64,000 nucleotides of DNA. Origin: Acetobacterium sp965140355 (GTDB taxonomy: Bacteria > Bacillota > Clostridia > Eubacteriales > Eubacteriaceae). The stretch is taken from positions 1-64,000 of the forward strand of contig OZ223192.1 of assembly GCA_965140355.1 (NCBI GenBank), written 5' to 3'. A model generated the notes under the pieces. It was not told where the DNA came from and ran no database searches. It was given only the letters and a program-made list of their open reading frames with translations. Made by a program: the position numbers and the translations under genes. This document shows, in pieces, positions 61,620-64,000 of this stretch (its first letter is position 1; each line of letters starts with the position of its first letter).

Positions 61620-61976
61620 ATGGATTTTACATTAATTCTTCCTTTGATTTTAGTACTTGTATTTTTTTATTTCTTTATTTTAAGACCACAAAATAAACAA
61701 CAAAAAGAAGTAAAAGAAATGCGGGCAAGTATGAAACCGGGGGATGAAATTGTTACAATTGGTGGATTTTATGGGATTGTTTATGCAATTGGCGAAGAAA
61801 ACGTGACCATCGAATTATTGCCTGATTACAATAAAGCGTTGATAACTAAATCAGCCATTGCCCGAATTGTTACGGTTACCGAGACCGCTGCCGAAGATGA
61901 CGATGATTTTGAAGAATTAGATGAAGAAGTCGTAGTCGATGCAGAATTTGAAGAAGTTGAAGAAGAAAACAAATAA
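61620..61976 (+). CDS. yajC: Preprotein translocase accessory subunit YajC
   Basis: 118 residues. A single membrane helix (LILPLILVLVFFYFFILRPQ) then KEVKEMRASMKPGDEIVTIGG, the typical YajC block, and a long acidic tail rich in Glu and Asp. Associates with SecDF. AAGGAG lies eight bases before the ATG. The order tgt-yajC-SCIFF is conserved in Clostridia. Confidence 0.9.
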   Translation: MDFTLILPLILVLVFFYFFILRPQNKQQKEVKEMRASMKPGDEIVTIGGFYGIVYAIGEENVTIELLPDYNKALITKSAIARIVTVTETAAEDDDDFEELDEEVVVDAEFEEVEEENK

Positions 61977-62003
61977 AAATCAATCTTGAAGGGAGTGAAC
62001 AAC

Positions 62004-62150
62004 TTGAAACACATTAAAATCATTAAAGAAGGAAAACTCACTGACGTAAAAAATCGAGGATGTGGGGAATGTCAAACTTCCTGTCAGTCAGCGTGTAAAA
62101 CTTCCTGTACCGTAGGAAATCAAAAATGCAAACAAACGACTGAAAAATAA
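62004..62150 (+). CDS. scfA: SCIFF ribosomally made peptide precursor (six cysteines in forty-five)
   Basis: A 48-residue peptide from a TTG start with GGGAG about ten bases before it; too short for usual gene callers. It begins MKHIKIIKEGKLTD and carries six cysteines at about 20, 23, 27, 31, 35 and 42 within RGCGECQTSCQSACKTSC and the following NQKCK. This is the SCIFF family, in which a cysteine becomes thioether-linked to a neighbouring residue by the radical-SAM maturase encoded next. An attenuator-like hairpin separates the two genes. Its cellular role is unknown. Confidence 0.92.
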   Translation: MKHIKIIKEGKLTDVKNRGCGECQTSCQSACKTSCTVGNQKCKQTTEK

Positions 62151-62167
62151 TAACCATGAGCCTGAGA

Positions 62168-62199
62168 GGGGCTGTCTCGCAAGAGATAGTCCCTTTTTT
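62168..62199 (+). terminator. Terminator/attenuator between the SCIFF peptide and its maturase
   Basis: GGGGCTGTCTC (62168-62178) pairs with GAGATAGTCCC (62183-62193) around GCAA with two wobble pairs, followed by six T. Transcripts may mostly stop here, giving far more peptide mRNA than maturase mRNA. Confidence 0.85.
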
Positions 62200-62216
62200 C
62201 ATGAAAAGGAGAAAAA

Positions 62217-63566
62217 ATGATTCATAAATATCAAAAAAACGGATTGAATATTGTTTTAGATGTCGATACCAGTACCGTATTAACGGTCGATGATTTGACC
62301 TATGACATCTTAAACCTATATGAAACAAAAACACGAGCTGAAATCATTGAATTTTATCAGCAAAAATATTCAGTTGCAGAAATAAGTGAATGTCTGGACG
62401 AATTGGATAAAGTAAAAAAAGAAGGACTTTTATTTCAGGAGATCAACTATCAACGGGAAAATTATGCCAATGGAGATTTAATCAAAGCTTTATGTCTCCA
62501 TGTTGCCCATGACTGCAATTTAAAATGCTCATATTGCTTTGCTGCTCAAGGCGATTTTGATGGTGAAAAACTATTGATGCCCCTTGAAGTAGGGAAAAAA
62601 GCAATCGATTTTATTATTGAACAATCCAAGAACCGGGAAAATCTGGAAATTGATTTTTTTGGCGGTGAACCGCTGATGAATCTGGATGTTGTTAAGGAAC
62701 TCGTTATCTATGGCAATCAGATGGCGGCCAAAAACCATAAAAAGTTTAAATTTACAATGACGACTAACGGTGTTTTATTAAATGCTAAAACCCGGGAATA
62801 CCTTAACGAAACGATGGATAACATCGTTCTTAGTCTGGACGGACGCAAAGAAGTTAATGATCATATGCGTCAAACGGTTAACGATCAGGGTTCATATGAT
62901 GTGATTATTGATAACATTAAAGAGATGGCCAAAATGCGGGGAAGTAAAGATCATTACGTGCGGGGAACTTATACCCATCACAATCTTGATTTTTCAGAAG
63001 ATGTGCAATTTTTGGCAAAAGAGGGATTTACGAGTATTTCAGTGGAACCGGTAGTCGCCGAGGCCAGTCACGATTATGCCCTGACAGAAGCAGATTTACC
63101 AACCATTATCAACGAATATGATGCGCTTGCGTTAACTTATTTAAAACGTCATCAAGAAGATCTTAATTATAACTTTTTTCATTTTAATGTTGATCTTGAT
63201 CATGGCCCTTGCGTTTATAAACGTTTATCTGGTTGTGGCGCTGGCAAAGATTATGTGGCGGTTACCCCGGAAGGTGACATCTATCCCTGTCATCAATTTG
63301 TTGGGAATGAAGCTTTTAAAATGGGGAATGTGGATAGCGGCATTACCAATGGTGAGATTAAGAAGATTTTTGATGCCGGAAATCTGCTGGAAAAAGAAGC
63401 CTGTCAAACGTGTTGGGCTAAATATTTCTGCGGCGGCGGTTGTCATGCTAATGCTTATAATTTTAACGGAACAATTATGAAACCTCATTTTGTCAGCTGT
63501 GAAATTGAACGCTGCCGGGTCGAAAATGCGATTATGATTTCAATTATTGAAGGTGAACAGTCGTAA
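62217..63566 (+). CDS. scfB: SCIFF maturase, radical SAM/SPASM thioether synthase
   Basis: 449 residues. N-terminal peptide-recognition (PqqD-like) domain about 1-85; the radical-SAM cluster motif CNLKCSYCFAAQGDF at about residue 100; FFGGEPLMNLDVV; C-terminal SPASM/auxiliary cluster cysteines in CGAGKDYVAVTPEGDIYPC and CQTCWAKYFCGGGCHANAYN. It forms thioether crosslinks in the SCIFF precursor, directly upstream. GAGAAAAA ribosome site. Genes for export of the product are not seen here. Confidence 0.93.
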   Translation: MIHKYQKNGLNIVLDVDTSTVLTVDDLTYDILNLYETKTRAEIIEFYQQKYSVAEISECLDELDKVKKEGLLFQEINYQRENYANGDLIKALCLHVAHDCNLKCSYCFAAQGDFDGEKLLMPLEVGKKAIDFIIEQSKNRENLEIDFFGGEPLMNLDVVKELVIYGNQMAAKNHKKFKFTMTTNGVLLNAKTREYLNETMDNIVLSLDGRKEVNDHMRQTVNDQGSYDVIIDNIKEMAKMRGSKDHYVRGTYTHHNLDFSEDVQFLAKEGFTSISVEPVVAEASHDYALTEADLPTIINEYDALALTYLKRHQEDLNYNFFHFNVDLDHGPCVYKRLSGCGAGKDYVAVTPEGDIYPCHQFVGNEAFKMGNVDSGITNGEIKKIFDAGNLLEKEACQTCWAKYFCGGGCHANAYNFNGTIMKPHFVSCEIERCRVENAIMISIIEGEQS

Positions 63567-63636
63567 ATTTAGGGATAAATGTGACCAAGTTAATAATAAA
63601 AAGTTAGTAACCTTGTGATGAATGCCACATGCAGTT

Positions 63637-63676
63637 TTGACAAGAATAGATATTTGTGGTAGATTAAGGTATCTAC
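63637..63676 (+). promoter_or_regulatory. Promoter and small hairpin before rho
   Basis: TTGACA (63637-63642), a 17-base spacer, then TAGATT (63660-63665), a fair -10. GTAGAT/ATCTAC (63659-63676) forms a short hairpin that overlaps the -10. A leader of more than 120 bases follows before the rho start; no clear structure was found in it. Confidence 0.6.
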
Positions 63677-63799
63677 AAACATAAAAATTCTCAGATATAT
63701 CTACATTGATTACAAAAATTAATAAATACTTTAATATTAAAACTCTATTTAAATTATCAAAACCATTCAAACCATTTAACTACCCATGGAGGCATAAAT

Positions 63800-64000
63800 T
63801 TGGAAAAGAAATCATTGGAAGACTTAACCGTTGTTGAATTGCGCAAACAGGCGGAGCGTCTTGGGATCGAAAAAATCAGTCGACTTAAAAAAATTGAATT
63901 GATCGAGGCGATTGAAGAAAAACTTGAAAACGAAAAAGATCAAGGCTCGCAAAAGCCGAATGACAAAAAGGAAAATGACATATTGATAATTGAAAAAGAA
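63800..64000 (+). CDS. rho: Transcription termination factor Rho, 5' part
   Basis: 67 residues visible, cut by the window end. From a TTG start, EKKSLEDLTVVELRKQAERL and GIEKISRLKKIELIEAIEEK is the Rho_N (SAP-like) domain; a charged linker rich in Glu and Lys (NEKDQGSQKPNDKKE) follows, as in many Firmicute Rho proteins. GGAGG lies seven bases before the TTG. The RNA-binding and ATPase domains are outside the window. Confidence 0.8.
   Translation, partial: MEKKSLEDLTVVELRKQAERLGIEKISRLKKIELIEAIEEKLENEKDQGSQKPNDKKENDILIIEKE

Noticed and set aside
1..64000. CRISPR arrays, prophage, insertion sequences, tRNA or rRNA genes
   Set aside because: No regularly spaced direct repeats, transposase or phage motifs, or cloverleaf sequences were found on reading both strands.

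Overview
The window is a low-GC, Gram-positive anaerobe chromosome, most likely an acetogenic member of the Eubacteriales close to Acetobacterium/Eubacterium. This rests on gene content and order, not on a database search. The pointers are the order ruvA-ruvB-queA-tgt-yajC-SCIFF peptide-SCIFF maturase, the order dnaE-pfkA-pyk, a SAM-I riboswitch before metK, flavin/BFD-type glycerol-3-phosphate oxidoreductase modules with DUF1667 partners, a left-edge E2-E3-lplA set of the acetoin/pyruvate dehydrogenase type, and strong sigma-A type promoters. No tRNA, rRNA, CRISPR array, prophage or complete insertion sequence was seen.

Layout. (1) 1-4886: dehydrogenase E2, dihydrolipoamide dehydrogenase, lipoate ligase and a divergent glycerol kinase, all broken by about twenty one-base frame shifts, whereas the following 59 kb is clean. 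This looks more like poor consensus at a contig end than gene decay. (2) 4987-8132: first glycerol-3-phosphate oxidation module (GlpA-like flavoprotein, NAD(P)/FAD oxidoreductase, DUF1667 protein). (3) 8622-16129: an unassigned carbohydrate cluster of class II aldolase, PHP phosphoesterase, HAD phosphatase, three tandem DeoC-type aldolases, FGGY kinase and GntR regulator, with no transporter, cre-like sites, and a 19-bp motif shared by the first gene and the regulator gene. (4) 16356-20896: a corrinoid-activation-like protein and a MBOAT/DHHW/SGNH/DUF4358 acyl-transfer cluster. (5) 21072-26524 (minus): second glycerol module (glpK, glpP, GlpA-like, oxidoreductase, DUF1667) with two leader terminators that share a sequence element, probably the GlpP antitermination targets.

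(6) 27028-37906: dnaE, pfkA, pyk, then a two-component system with an overlapping lipoprotein gene, and a TtcA-like protein. (7) 38056-44160: COG2426 membrane protein, aminopeptidase P, SAM-riboswitch/metK, a C_GCAxxG_C_C protein, an HdeD-like protein and a UGT-like glycosyltransferase. (8) 44415-55161: U32 peptidase, mutS2, dcd, cysteine desulfurase, thiI, hflX, IMPACT-family protein. (9) 55278-64000: candidate small RNA, vanZ, radA, a 6S-like structured RNA, ruvAB, queA, tgt, yajC, the SCIFF peptide and its radical-SAM maturase, and the start of rho.

The less ordinary items are: the triple-aldolase sugar cluster; the GlpP target element; a ~165-bp structured repeat present twice in opposite orientation, each copy abutting a hairpin, with compensatory base changes; a RadC/JAMM-like metal-binding motif in the N-terminal domain of HflX; and two promoter-plus-terminator RNA genes in intergenic gaps.
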